DNA of 64,000 nucleotides from NCBI GenBank assembly GCA_013398295.1, contig VZSF01003231.1, positions 372,849-436,848 of the forward strand. The letters run 5' to 3'. This DNA comes from Chionis minor (Eukaryota > Chordata > Aves > Charadriiformes > Chionididae). The translations under genes and the position numbers were made by a program. The notes below the pieces were generated by a model, which saw only the letters and a program-made list of their open reading frames with translations, did not search any database and had not been told where the DNA came from. This document shows, piece by piece, positions 53,401-64,000 of the stretch. Position 1 is the stretch's first letter. Every line of letters begins with the position of its first letter.

Positions 53401-56400
53401 AAATGCTTGAAGATCTGGGATCAAGATACAGTTGTCCAAAGAGCTGTTTTGTAGCTCCTGGACTCTTTTTTTATACTACACACACCAAGTACAGGGCACA
53501 AAATTGTAAGTCAACGTGGAGATGACCTAAACTAAAGTAAATTTTTAATGTAGGTATTAACAATGATAGCTATATTATATTTCTTCTTTAATAAAAATCA
53601 ACCTAAAATATCGGCTGGTTTTAGGGTTTTGTTGTTGTTGGGGTTCTTTTTAAGATTGCTGCTTCACTGCACATAAAGTATTTAGAGATGCCCGGGTTTT
53701 AAAACAAGTTTCATGTACCTGATGTACACAAATGGAGGTAATATAATTCAGTTTCCTCTGTCTGCCACACCTCAGTGCTGGAAAATCAATTAATTTCACT
53801 TTCCCTACATATCTATTTAATATTTAATTTGCGGTTTGTTTTAACTGAAAAGAAGCCTGCAACACTGAAAAGAGCCCTATTGTAAATAACCCAGGCTTTC
53901 CCACCAGGGTGCTGATAAGAGTTAAGTTCACGGCACTATGCAGTGATGTGTGTAACTGTACAGGAAATGGTGTGTTAGCTGTACTGAAATGCCATGAAAG
54001 GGGTGGTGATAAAAAAAAAAAGAAAAAAAAGCTAGAGTTATCTCCTGCTGATGGCCGTGCAACAGACTTTCCTCAGAGCTGTTGCATGCCTGCTTGTGGG
54101 ACCGCAGCTATACCCCTGCTCCGCTTGCTCAGCCGTGCCGGAGCTTGTACCTTGCTGTTGACACAGAATTCAAATTATACTGTGCACACTATAGAAAAGG
54201 TGACAGATGCTCCCTTTGTGGGATGCCCCGTTCAGTATCACCTGGACAAAACTGGGTTTCCTTTCATTATAAACACCGTATCAAAACCAAAACAGAATTA
54301 GAAATCTTGACTTAATGGAACAGCTTGGGGACAAAATTGTGGAGGGATCTGGACTTCAGTGATTTGCCAAAACTCACTGCTCGCCGTTGCTGATCCTGCC
54401 ACCGCAAGCAACATGTTTGATTTTCGCTCTGCAGAAGCCCGTGACAAGGGCTGTGGGGAGAGCACCCCTGTCAGGGACGCCCCACCACCCTTCGGCAGGG
54501 CAGCAGGCCTGCCGAGCACCCCCGGCGGCACGTGCCTGACCGGAGCACCGTGCCAGGTCCCGCGCGTGCCAGTGCCCATCGGGCTGATCCTGGCACCACA
54601 CGGCAGCACGCACCATCGCCCTCGACGCACCACGGAACCAGGCACTCAACCTGTGCCCTACTGAGACGTGGATTTCTGAAGGAGCTCAGGGCTGGGCCAG
54701 CCCATCCTCAGCAGTCTCAGCGGCTGAAGCCTGACCCAACTTTCTGCATCCTTCTGCAGTAAATACGCAAGCGGGCAACGAGGACACACGTTGTCATTGA
54801 CCAACAAGCAATAAATCATCTTCTGTCCTGCAGTTTTTGCTTTGCATAGTTCAAGCCGTACCCAGATAAAGGCTTTACCCTTAACCGTATTGTTATGGGT
54901 GTCTTGTTGCTAAAATAGAAAAAAACATATTTGAGTAAGGTGAGCTTTCACATACCAAATATATGGAGGTAAATAACAATTAACATCCAGGTTGGCTCTC
55001 CCATACATGCAAACCACAGATGATTTCGGCAGTGTTTGCCTCTCGCATTTCTCACCGACTCACGTACTCAGGCACCTGGGACTGACCCTCCTGGCCATCC
55101 GTTCTAGCAGCGTAATCCTCAAACACCGAAGGGCAGAGGAATAACTGACTCACAGCTAATGGCAAACCAACCTTCCCCTCTGTGTTTCACCATCAAACAC
55201 ACGTGCTGTGTTTGACACCCGCCAGGCACCTCAGCCGGCTGCAGAGGCACCCGGAGGGCCAGTGGGACCTGTCCCCTCGCAGGACGGCTGACGGTGACCC
55301 CCTCCAAGGTACGGGGCTGGTGGAGCGGAGAACAGCTTCAGAAGACATCAGACAACTTCAGAAGATGCCAGAGCAATAACAAAGCTCCGACGCGGCTCAG
55401 GCAACAAGTACTTTTTTTATTTTCCACTGCTGCATTATGGATCCTTCCAGGAGGTGAACCTATTTGTGTCAAGGTTCCCATCCAGGCTGTTAAGCCCTGG
55501 AGGAACGAGAGGGAAAGGAAATCATTACGGCAGCGCAAAGTGGCATGTTATAGATGGGACATTGACAATATGTATACACTGCTTTGGCACAAAGCACGAT
55601 TGCTCTCAAAAGCAGCGGCTTGACTGGCTGATTGTACTTCAGCCTTTTAAATAGTTCAGCTGAGAAATACCATGGTGGTCTGCCTATTGCACAGGCTAAT
55701 CACCTGCAAAGAGCCATGTTAGAGTCATATATTTGCGAACTATATTGCTGTTGTCAACAGCCTGTAGTTAGCAATCCATTCTGGGGAGGAGAGAACTCAC
55801 TTTCTTCTCATTTAAAAACAAATCAGATCAATTGAAAAAAAATCATGTCATGGGCCTGAAACCAGTGTCTTTACTCCCGAGGGCAATATATACAAGACAG
55901 ACGATAAATGCTGTGGAAGGAATAGAGCATTTGCCTGACAAATTTCAACCTGTAGTGAATTTTTATACCCAATTTGAAAGCCCCACAAAACCCGCTGACA
56001 TTTGCAGTGGAAACTGTAACATACCCCAAGCGTAAGAGAGACGGCACATGCCATCGTACTGCCAGCTGCCTTTTCCCTTCCTCTGCTCCATTCACACACT
56101 ATTCCGATAACTGGATATAACACTTCACTGAAGGTCTCCTACATTGAAAAGGACCGTCACTCGTGCAGTATATAATACTACATATAAGCAGGCACTATAA
56201 AAACAGGGCTACTTCGAAATTATGTGAGACTGATCTTGCTATTCCCAAATGCTAAAGTTCTTCATATTCACAGCATATCCCAGGTCTTGGGGTCTCTAAA
56301 CTGTCACGCTTGGAGGAAACTTGCAGCGAGTTTCCAAGTATAAAACCTTTCAAAAGGCAGTTTATTTTTTTCCCTTAGCAAAGTATAGAAATGCCTAGAC

Positions 56401-56970
56401 AGCAACAGCTTGCTTGGCCTGCAGTAAGCTGAGCACACGCTTCAAGGCGGAGACAGCGTGTGGAAATCTGATGTATTAAACCTGACATGTGAAGGACAAA
56501 TATAAATTTGGCAGCCCTAATTACTGCTGAGTCACGTGCCGCCCAGTTTGGTGACGTCCCTTTGACGCAGGAGGCTCTTCCAACTCACTGCAGCTTTTGC
56601 ACTCTAAATTTCTCTTCAAACAGGGAAGATGAGTTACCACTCTTGCAACTACAGAAGTAACTGTTTAAACCAGCTTTCCCTCAATGCTGCCAGCAGCATG
56701 TAGGTGTCTCCTCCTGAAGCATGATAGAGTCCCTCAGGATGGGGATGTCGGTGGCTGCAGCAGGGTGGTGGGACGTGTGTGTCAGTGACCCAGCAATCAC
56801 ACCCCTGCCCTGAGCACCCGTTGTTGGGATGGTAGTGCCTGTGTGGCCCTGGGGGAGCATCTTCACACCAGCAGCTTCCCAAAAGCTAAACTGTAGGGCT
56901 GCTTGCTCCTGGGAAAGTCCTGCCGCACTCCCCTCCTCGCTTCTCAGCCCTACGTGCACCTCTGCCTGCT
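50421..56970 (-). other. RAI2: RAI2 intron and/or upstream sequence
   Basis: No coding exon recognised. Directly beside the coding exon (50421-50680) the sequence is suddenly AT-rich. A CpG-containing patch at about 51290-51450 includes the X-box pair described separately. Near 56528-56538 lies TGAGTCACGTG, an AP-1-like site overlapping an E-box, followed by GTGACGTCC and TTTGACGCA. Open frames (for example 54298-54645) show no domain. Non-coding 5' exons of RAI2 may lie here, but I cannot place them from sequence alone. Confidence 0.45.
51395..51439. promoter_or_regulatory. Candidate pair of RFX X-box motifs
   Basis: Two CCATGG-centred sites, TCACCATGGAAAC (51395-51407) and GTTACCATGGGAAA (51426-51439), resemble the RFX consensus GTTRCCATGGNAAC. 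Their centres are 32 bp apart, close to three helical turns. They lie about 1.1 kb upstream of the RAI2 start, next to a CpG-containing patch (GACGCCGCCCGTG, AAGCGCGCAGCGC). Possible RAI2 promoter or enhancer element. Confidence 0.4.
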
Positions 56971-58146
56971 CAGAAACACAGATGGGTTGCGGTAGGAAGG
57001 GACCTATGGACGCCACCTGGTGCAACCCCCCTGCTCAAGCAAGGCCACCTACAGCCAGTTGCCCAGGCCTGTGTCCAAGGAGCTTCTGAATATCTCCAAG
57101 GAGGGAGACTCCACAACCTCCCTGCGCAACTTGTGCCAGTGTGTGGTCACCCTCACAGTGAAAAAGCGTCTCCTGATGTTCAGAGGAAACCTCCTGAGTT
57201 TCAGTTTGTGCCCACCGCCTCTGGTCCTGTCACTGGGCACTGCTGAGAAAAGCCTGGCTCCGCCTTCTTTGCACCCTCCTTTTGGGTCTTTGCATACATT
57301 GTTGGGATCCCCCGTGAGCCTTCTCTTCTCCAGGCCAAACAGTGCCAGCTCTCTCAGCCTTTCCTCGTAGGAGAGGATGTTCCAGTCTCTTCATCAACTT
57401 CATGGCCCTTTGCTGAACCCTCTTCAGTATGTCCACGTCTCTGCTGTACCAGGGAGCCCAGAGCTGGACACAGCACTCCAGGTGTGGCTTCACCAGTGCT
57501 GAGAGGGGGATGAGGACCACCTCCCTCAGTCTGCTGGCCACGGTCTCCCTGATACAGACCAAAGCCCCATTAGCCTTCTTTGTGGCAAGGCTGCATGGCT
57601 GGCTCATGTTCAACGTGGTATCCACCAGGACCCCCAGGTCCCAGGCTGCTTTACAGACAGTTGGTCCCCAGCACGTGTAAGTGCCTGGGGTTGTTCCTCC
57701 CCAGGTGCAGGACTTTGCACCTCTCCTTGTTGAACTTCATGAGGTTCCTGTCCGCCCATTTCTCCTGCCTGTCGAGGCTGCTCTGGATGGCAGCACAACC
57801 CTCTGCTCTATCAGCCACTCCTGCCAGTTTTATGTCATAAGCAAAATTGCTGAGGGTACGCTCTGCTCATCATCCAGATCATTAATGAAGATGTTGAGCA
57901 GGACTGGACCCAGTATTCAGCTCTGGGGTACGCTGCCAGCCACTGGCCTCCAACTGGACTTTGTGCCACCGATCACCATGCTCCGGGCACAGCCATTGAG
58001 CCAGCTTCCAATCCACCTCACTCTCTGCTCATCCAGCCCCTACATCAACAGGTTGCCAATGAGGATCTTGCAGGAAACAGTGTCAAAGGCTTTCCTGCAG
58101 TCCAGGCAGACAACATCCGCTGCTCTCACCTCATCTACCAGGCTGG
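56971..58146 (-). mobile_element. CR1 LINE, about 1.2 kb, 5' truncated
   Basis: The plus strand starts CAGAAACACAGATGGGTTGC and GTAGGAAGGGACCTATGGAC, the reverse complement of a CR1 3' end. It continues through the typical 3' coding blocks. In minus-strand frames the reverse transcriptase is readable in pieces: DEVRAADVVCLDCRKAFDTV at the right end, LLNIFINDLDDE in the middle, then KWADRNLMKFNKE and CKVLHLGRNNPRHLHVLG. The catalytic FADD position reads FAYD, and several frameshifts and stops are present, so the copy is dead. Unlike the copy at 38 kb it keeps the RT core but is truncated inside it. Confidence 0.93.
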
Positions 58147-61100
58147 CTTCCCACGGGGAAGGCAAACCAGCAGTGGGCGAGATCTAAGAAAGTCTACATG
58201 GCAATGATATCAGGGAAAAAACTGGACTTACTCTAGGGATATCTCTTGCATTGGAGCTCCCGAGATTTACTATGCCTTGACCTTCATGATTTTCACACAT
58301 GCAGTGCACCCACGTGTTTACTTTTGGAGTGAGATGGTAGGAAGAATGCAGACTCACGCTAGCATTAAAAGACTTCTTAGGCTCGAGAAGTGCATGATTT
58401 TCCTATGGGAAAAAATATTTTAAACAGTTTTTCCTGACATTAAATATCCCATTTAACTGATTATTTAGTATCGTTTTCAATGAAAACATTATATTCGCCA
58501 GCAAAGCAAAGAAAAATGAGCTGTTTTCAGAACACAGAGCTAAACAAAATAAACAGGAGAGCTGTTACTTTACAGTAAATTTTAAAACCCATGTATTTTA
58601 TTTTCCCAGCAATCGATACACCAATGATAACAAGAGGAAAAGGATACCAATTAAACGTAATTGTCAGCCCTGCTTCCCCCAAAACCTGAAACAAAAAGCA
58701 CTCAGTGTCAGCCTGATAAAATATTTGCTCCCTTCCCAGTCAAGTGCTTTATTAAACAGTCCTTAAAGCATCTCAGTTCTTACAAAGGATTTCCAAGTTT
58801 GATGTCAGTGAAACGACTTCAAAGCCTCATTAGTTCCCTGGCGGAGGTTTGTTCTCCGCTCAGAGACACTCAGCTCGCTATTTTGTCCTGACCCTCTCCA
58901 CTGATCCCAGGCTCAGATATTTTTACTACATTCATTTGATCTTTTCCGATATCCAGATGAGAATTGGCATCGGTGTGGCAAAGGCCGACATCCATTGCCT
59001 GTTTCTTCTTGCTTACATGAATGTCTCACTCCTGGCTACGAAGGATGGGGTCCCCTCATGGACCAGTTACCAAGTCTCAGCTGACATGTTTGTGAGGTAA
59101 AGTTAAAATCAGTTTTTAGACTGTTATGGCACTTTTGCAGGCAAAACATCTGACTTTGCCCACTACACCAGCATGGTTTTGACCGCTTCAGCTGTCCCCC
59201 AACTAGCCACACAAACAAAGCACTCTAGAGTACCCCCTGAGGGGTGAATCAGCTTCACCAGCTCAAAACCCATAAACAAAGTGAGGTGCCACCACCACCG
59301 TGCACACCCTGAGAGTCCCAGCCCCTCACACGTGCTGCAAACCCTTTCCCATCCCCTCCTTACAGCTCCCGTTAGAAACCTTGGTTTTTCTTGGTGCAGA
59401 CAAGGCCAGAACAGGGCTAACCTCGGCACGTTTGAGGGACCGCCCTTAAATTTGTCTGGCTTCTAGACCTTCTTGAGACAGAGGGGAAGAAGAAGCAGAA
59501 ACCAGTCTGAATGTCTTTTAAAGCCATGGGGGTTAGAATAGCAAATCACGGCAGTAACTCATCCTCAATCAACTGAACGCCAAATTTTCCCATAACCTCT
59601 CATCGGCCTAATACAGTCTGGCTTAAATAAACTAATAATGAGAAGAAAAGCAAAACCAAGTGAAAAACTGAACCTTCCAGATCACAGATCCTTTTAGGTG
59701 AGGTATGAATGCTCCTAAGACCACAGGTAAGGTCATGCAGTTCATAAACCACAGGCACACATGCCACCCAGGCTGCCACAGTGGGCTGAAAGGGCAAACC
59801 CCTTCTCCCGCCTGTAGCTCTGACGGCTCTCAGTGGCACAGGTATTGTCCAAAATGACAAGATGTAGGGATGGACCAAACAGCTGGGGACCAAAACCAGA
59901 CTCATCAGCTTTTCTTCTCGTGTGGGACAGGGTCTCACCTGGGAGTGCGGGCAGATATGAAGGCACAGGAGTATCAGGGCGCTGTTTGGGGAGCAAAAGG
60001 GTAGCGCAGTCTTCCCTCCTCCAGTGCAAAATGAGGTTATTTAATACTTGATCCTTCCCCACTGGCACGAGTAACCAAATGCTCCTTCAGCTTGCCACTT
60101 CAAGATCAAGTTTTATGTTCATAGCTTCAGATTTATTAGACTGACTCTCCTTCTCTTCCACCCCATCACTTTGATAAACCAAGCCCAACATTTCATCAGC
60201 TACATGACAGCACTAACCCTCAGCAGAAAGCACGCCCATGTGCTTTCAGATTGCAAGTTTGCCCTACTCTTGCAGCACCCTATCTAAAAATGTGCAGATA
60301 GAAAAAATTTTCAAGCAAAAATAGCCCCTTATTTTCATCCTTGCAACATCTGTAAGCAGCTGTGGGGACTTTGTTTAGAAAAGCCAGAAAAATGTAAGAC
60401 TCCTGTGATGTGAGGAAAAATACAGCATTTTTTCTTTGAATTTCACATCCTTTTACACACTCGCTTTCATCACAGCGTCTGTACCAAGCGTTTCCCGGTC
60501 TGACTTTGAGGGGCAGAGAAATGACCTCTTCTCTCCGTCATACCCTGATGCACGAGATGTCAGCGTTTTACAAATTTGATGCTGTATGAACAGAGAGCTT
60601 CCAGCCAGTTCAAAGGAGTCTTCTCCAGCCGGGTATCAGGGCTCCGACTGACACGCTGCTCACACTGCATGGAGGTGAGACTCTTCCAACCTGTGCTCAG
60701 ACTACGCAAAAAAGTAATAATGCTCTTTGTCAACAGGGATCCAGACTCCAACCACTCAGAAAAAAAGGGCTGTATTTCAGGAAGTGCGGGCAGGGCCACC
60801 GGTGCTGTAAAAACAGCACTGCTTTTGCAGGTAACTGTAAATATTATTTTCCTGATACTATGAACCAGTCAACACGAACACATTTTACAGATGTGTATTG
60901 CAAGAGGAAACAAGGTTGGTCCTGCCCATACTTCTCCATCAAACCTTTGGAGAGTGCATACATCATGATGAATACAGTATACCAAATTTTGTTATTATCA
61001 CCTCCCCTGCCTTAATGATGGCCGCGTGGTTCCAGAAGAGGAGTGCATTGCTGTAGGATATAGAGTCCCTGACATATTTACTGCAGCATTTTTCACCAGC

Positions 61101-64000
61101 AATTTCCGCTGCGATGTGTGCTATTACGTGTTCAGAAAAACTTAGGGAAACTGAAGGATGCAGAACAACAATTACATCTCCCCCAGATGAGACTACTACG
61201 TTAATGGATCAGCGTCATCCATCACCATAGATCCTCGTCCTCAGGGGAACACCACCAGGCCACTCCAATAAATCTGACCGGGAGATTTCGTATTTGGCTG
61301 TTCAGCTCAGCCTTAGGAAGCAGTTTAGCAACACGCTCCACAGCGCGACTATGGCTGAGCTCTCCCAGTGAGGTGACGTTGCTCTACGGCCATGAAGCTC
61401 TGCGTGCAGGAGTTCCTGCACACCAGCATGGAAGGGCACACGGAGCTGCAGCCTGGTGTTAATTCCTCACGCAGCTGGTTCTTCAAAGAACCAAATTTCG
61501 ATGTGCAGATCTCAGACTGTGAAGGAAACAAGGTGACTGCGCAGCTTTGTTCCTTTACCGACAACAACAAAGAAGAAAATAAAAAATAAAGAACAACAAA
61601 ACTAACAGACAAAAAAAACCCAACCTGCCAACAGACCAGGGAAGTAAATTTTTTTGCTGTCAATCTTCTTGATTCTTCAAGCCACCTCAGTCTGCAGGCA
61701 GAGCAGACTGTCTGCCGTGAAAATGTAAGGTGATGCTCTATTAGAGAAGAACAGACTTCTCACAGGCTCTTCCTTCAGGAAAGCCAAACAAATAACCCAC
61801 AAATAAAATCTCCATGGCTGTACCATGTCCTAGCTTATCCTTGTAATAACAGGAGAACTGGACCTGAAGCTGTCTCCTCTCATCTCCCAGGCTACAGCTA
61901 ATACAGGAGCAGTGTAAGAGCAGGCTGAGGGGAAGGTCAGCCCCATCGAAGCCCTTTTAGGAGGCAGCTCTGAGCGAGGGGGTCCGAGGGCACTTTTGTC
62001 TTTCGCACTTTGTGTATATTCTGTTTCAGCCAACAATATATTTTCCTGACACTCTGTTCATGTAGCTAAGCATTTCCTCATATAGTACTAGGGGTGGGAA
62101 TCTGCCATGGCACTGCTGCTCCCAGGCTTAACCATTTCAAGCCCTCTCTTCCCTTACGCACTGGTTTTCACCACCCACCCCACACCTGCCCCAACGCCAC
62201 GGTCCTTCTCCCTCACTCCTGGGTACCCAACATGACGGCATCAACACCAATGCCTGTTCCCACCAGGACAGGGCAACCACTAGACATGTCCCCTGCAATG
62301 GGGACAGCCTGGGCGTGCCACTTGTGCCTGTCCAACCCTCCCCATCCCCATGTGCCACCCCAGGGTGGCCGACCTTCTCCCACTGCCTCAGTATGGGTAC
62401 ACTGAGTTTGGCCAGAGGAGCAGGGATGGAGACTGATGCCTTGAACTACTGCAGCTCCTATTGCAGCAAGTACCTGACAGTAACCAGAAGGGAGCACAAT
62501 GGAGCTTGGGAGATTAGCAAAACTAGGAGGAAGTAGTTTTCACTACATAATAATCTCAGGGAGTAAAAACTGCCTATAGCCTGCATAAGTCATGAGAAAA
62601 GGCACATGCTCGTCTTGCCTCAGGCAAATCCATATGTTGGTAGACAAGCTCAGCTACAAAAAATGATAGCCTTTCTTGCAGACAGAAACAGCAAGAGCAC
62701 CCAAGAAGTACAAAATAGTATTTTCTTGGCGGGGTGTTAGAGAAAACAACTGTGTTCATTTAAGAGCTTGCTGTTGGCGAAGAGAGAGGGCAGATGCCTC
62801 CAGCTCCTTCCTGCTGCCCAAGCTCTCCACCATCCCGCTGGTTGGACAGTCACCATCAGGTCTCCATGCCTGCCCCCCGCTCAGGGGGCTAAGCCGCTGC
62901 TGACTGGCGGGGCTGCCGCACCGTTTGGCTCCTCCCGTGCTCAAATTGTGTGTCTGCCCCACGCCACCCCAAAAAACTCCATGGCACCAGCTGGGCTGTC
63001 CTGGCCAGGCAACCCACGTGCAGGGACGGGTGGTCTGCGAGGTGCCAGCGCAGTGCGTGCCAGGTCGCTGGGCTCCTGGGGGCCACTGCTGGCCGGTCTT
63101 TGCTCAGGATGGCGGCTGAGGGAAGTCAGAGGAGTCCGCCAGAGAAGAGGCACAGCAGGAACGAGCTGCGCTGCAACAAAGAAGCCCACAGAGTTACGCT
63201 GGCAACTAAGAAAAACCTCTGGCTTCACCGCATGTTGGTGGGTGCGCTCATGTGCCAACTTGTTGGCCAAGCTGGGTAAACATCTGAACAGCACAAACCA
63301 AACCAGAGGAGACAGCTGTCCCCTGTCTCCCTGTGCGACCCCAACTGAATCTTTCCCAAAAAGGTGTCGTGACCCGTAGTTTGAGTAACCAAGCAGACGG
63401 CTGCCGGCCACGGCTGCACCGGGAAGGGTGGCCACCAGGGCAGGCATGAGCAACCACAAACCAGGAGCGGAGCTCTCTGCCAAGATGTCCTCCACACCAA
63501 GAGGGCGCTGGAGCCACCCAAAACCAGCATCCACAATTTCTGCAATAGGAAGGCTAGGATGGGCTCCAACAGCCAACCCGCATTTCCTCAGCTGCCTCCT
63601 ACAACTAACAGGCCCGCCTCCACGCAATGCATTTCCCAGAGAACACTTCATGCAGGTTAACTCCAGGAATCTCAAGGAAGGGCTGTTGGCTGCTGGGTAG
63701 AGCGCTTGCCTCTGTTCGGGCAAGTGCCCTTGGCCAGACCTTGCTGACAAGAGTCAGTACCGGTCCCCACAGCTTCACGGAGTACATGGACATGGGGAGC
63801 AGGTCCCCGCTGCGCATCCATCTTGCCACCCCCAGGTGTCCTCCATGTCCAGTGGAAAGGCTCCATGCAGCATGCTGCAAAAGCATGAAAAATCAATAGC
63901 CTCCATTGACTTTTTGTCTGACATTAGCCATTTTATAGCTTAATGCTAACCAGAACAAGTAGGAGAGCATGCTGCTACCAAAAATCAACTATCCAAAATT
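58147..64000. other. RAI2 upstream sequence, no gene recognised
   Basis: AT-rich to about 62 kb, then clearly GC-richer. The longest open frame is 62941-63750 on the minus strand (269 codons, opening with GTG or CTG rather than a clear ATG context). It has no domain I recognise and overlaps equally open frames on the other strand. A 9-bp hairpin lies at 63702-63727. I cannot assign a gene, RNA or repeat family to this part. Confidence 0.45.

Noticed and set aside
54298..54664. Overlapping open frames on both strands upstream of RAI2
   Set aside because: GC-rich, low-complexity translations with no domain. Two strands equally open argue for composition rather than coding.
56528..56538. TGAGTCACGTG, overlapping AP-1 and E-box sites
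   Set aside because: A single short motif in 64 kb is expected by chance. Kept only as a remark in the upstream region.
63702..63727. 9-bp hairpin with an 8-base loop, considered as a tRNA or microRNA
   Set aside because: The stem is too short for a microRNA precursor. No tRNA cloverleaf or A/B boxes could be built around it.

Overview
The window looks like a piece of a bird chromosome. The protein-coding sequence is split by GT-AG introns and covers only about 5% of the bases. The recognisable interspersed repeats are all CR1-family LINEs, the dominant avian retrotransposon; no Alu, B1/B2 or L1 sequence was noticed. Non-avian reptiles also carry CR1, so a crocodilian or turtle cannot be strictly excluded. 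The two genes found are neighbours in the vertebrate block that corresponds to human Xp22.13. From general knowledge this block lies on chromosome 1 in chicken.

Left half (1-36,060): the 3' part of a plus-strand Polycomb gene of the Sex-comb-on-midleg family, best matched to SCML2. Nine coding exons can be placed at base resolution. They join in one uninterrupted frame of 1,704 nt (567 codons plus stop). In order they encode an MBT repeat, a basic Lys/Arg/Pro/Ser linker, the SLED (DUF3588) DNA-binding domain, a Ser/Pro-rich linker and a C-terminal SAM domain. The first MBT repeat and the N terminus lie to the left of the window. A long 3' UTR with several AATAAA signals follows. One CR1 fragment sits in the intron at 12,932-18,026.

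Middle (36,060-48,000): intergenic. It holds a 1.4-kb CR1 copy with an internal deletion, a 62-bp T/G-rich tandem duplication, and a GC-richer stretch (about 44.1-46.9 kb) with no gene I can recognise.

Right half (about 48,000-64,000): RAI2 (retinoic acid induced 2) on the minus strand, converging on SCML2. Its coding sequence is one exon. A single N at 49,674 marks an assembly fault: the two sides are in different frames and the conserved proline-rich middle of the protein is absent. The N- and C-terminal parts are both clear, including two ALDLS CtBP-binding motifs and the conserved C terminus. The exon has a good splice acceptor at 50,421-50,422 and two upstream ORFs in the 5' leader. Sequence to the right is RAI2 5' intron or upstream DNA, with a candidate paired RFX X-box element and a third CR1 fragment.

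Both genes act in chromatin repression: SCML2 with Polycomb PRC1, RAI2 through CtBP. Nothing in the sequence shows that they work together. I found no new biological system. The most useful results are the collapsed RAI2 gap, the phase-matched exon set and NAGNAG acceptor in SCML2, the RAI2 upstream ORFs, and a gene orientation that differs from human SCML2/RAI2.
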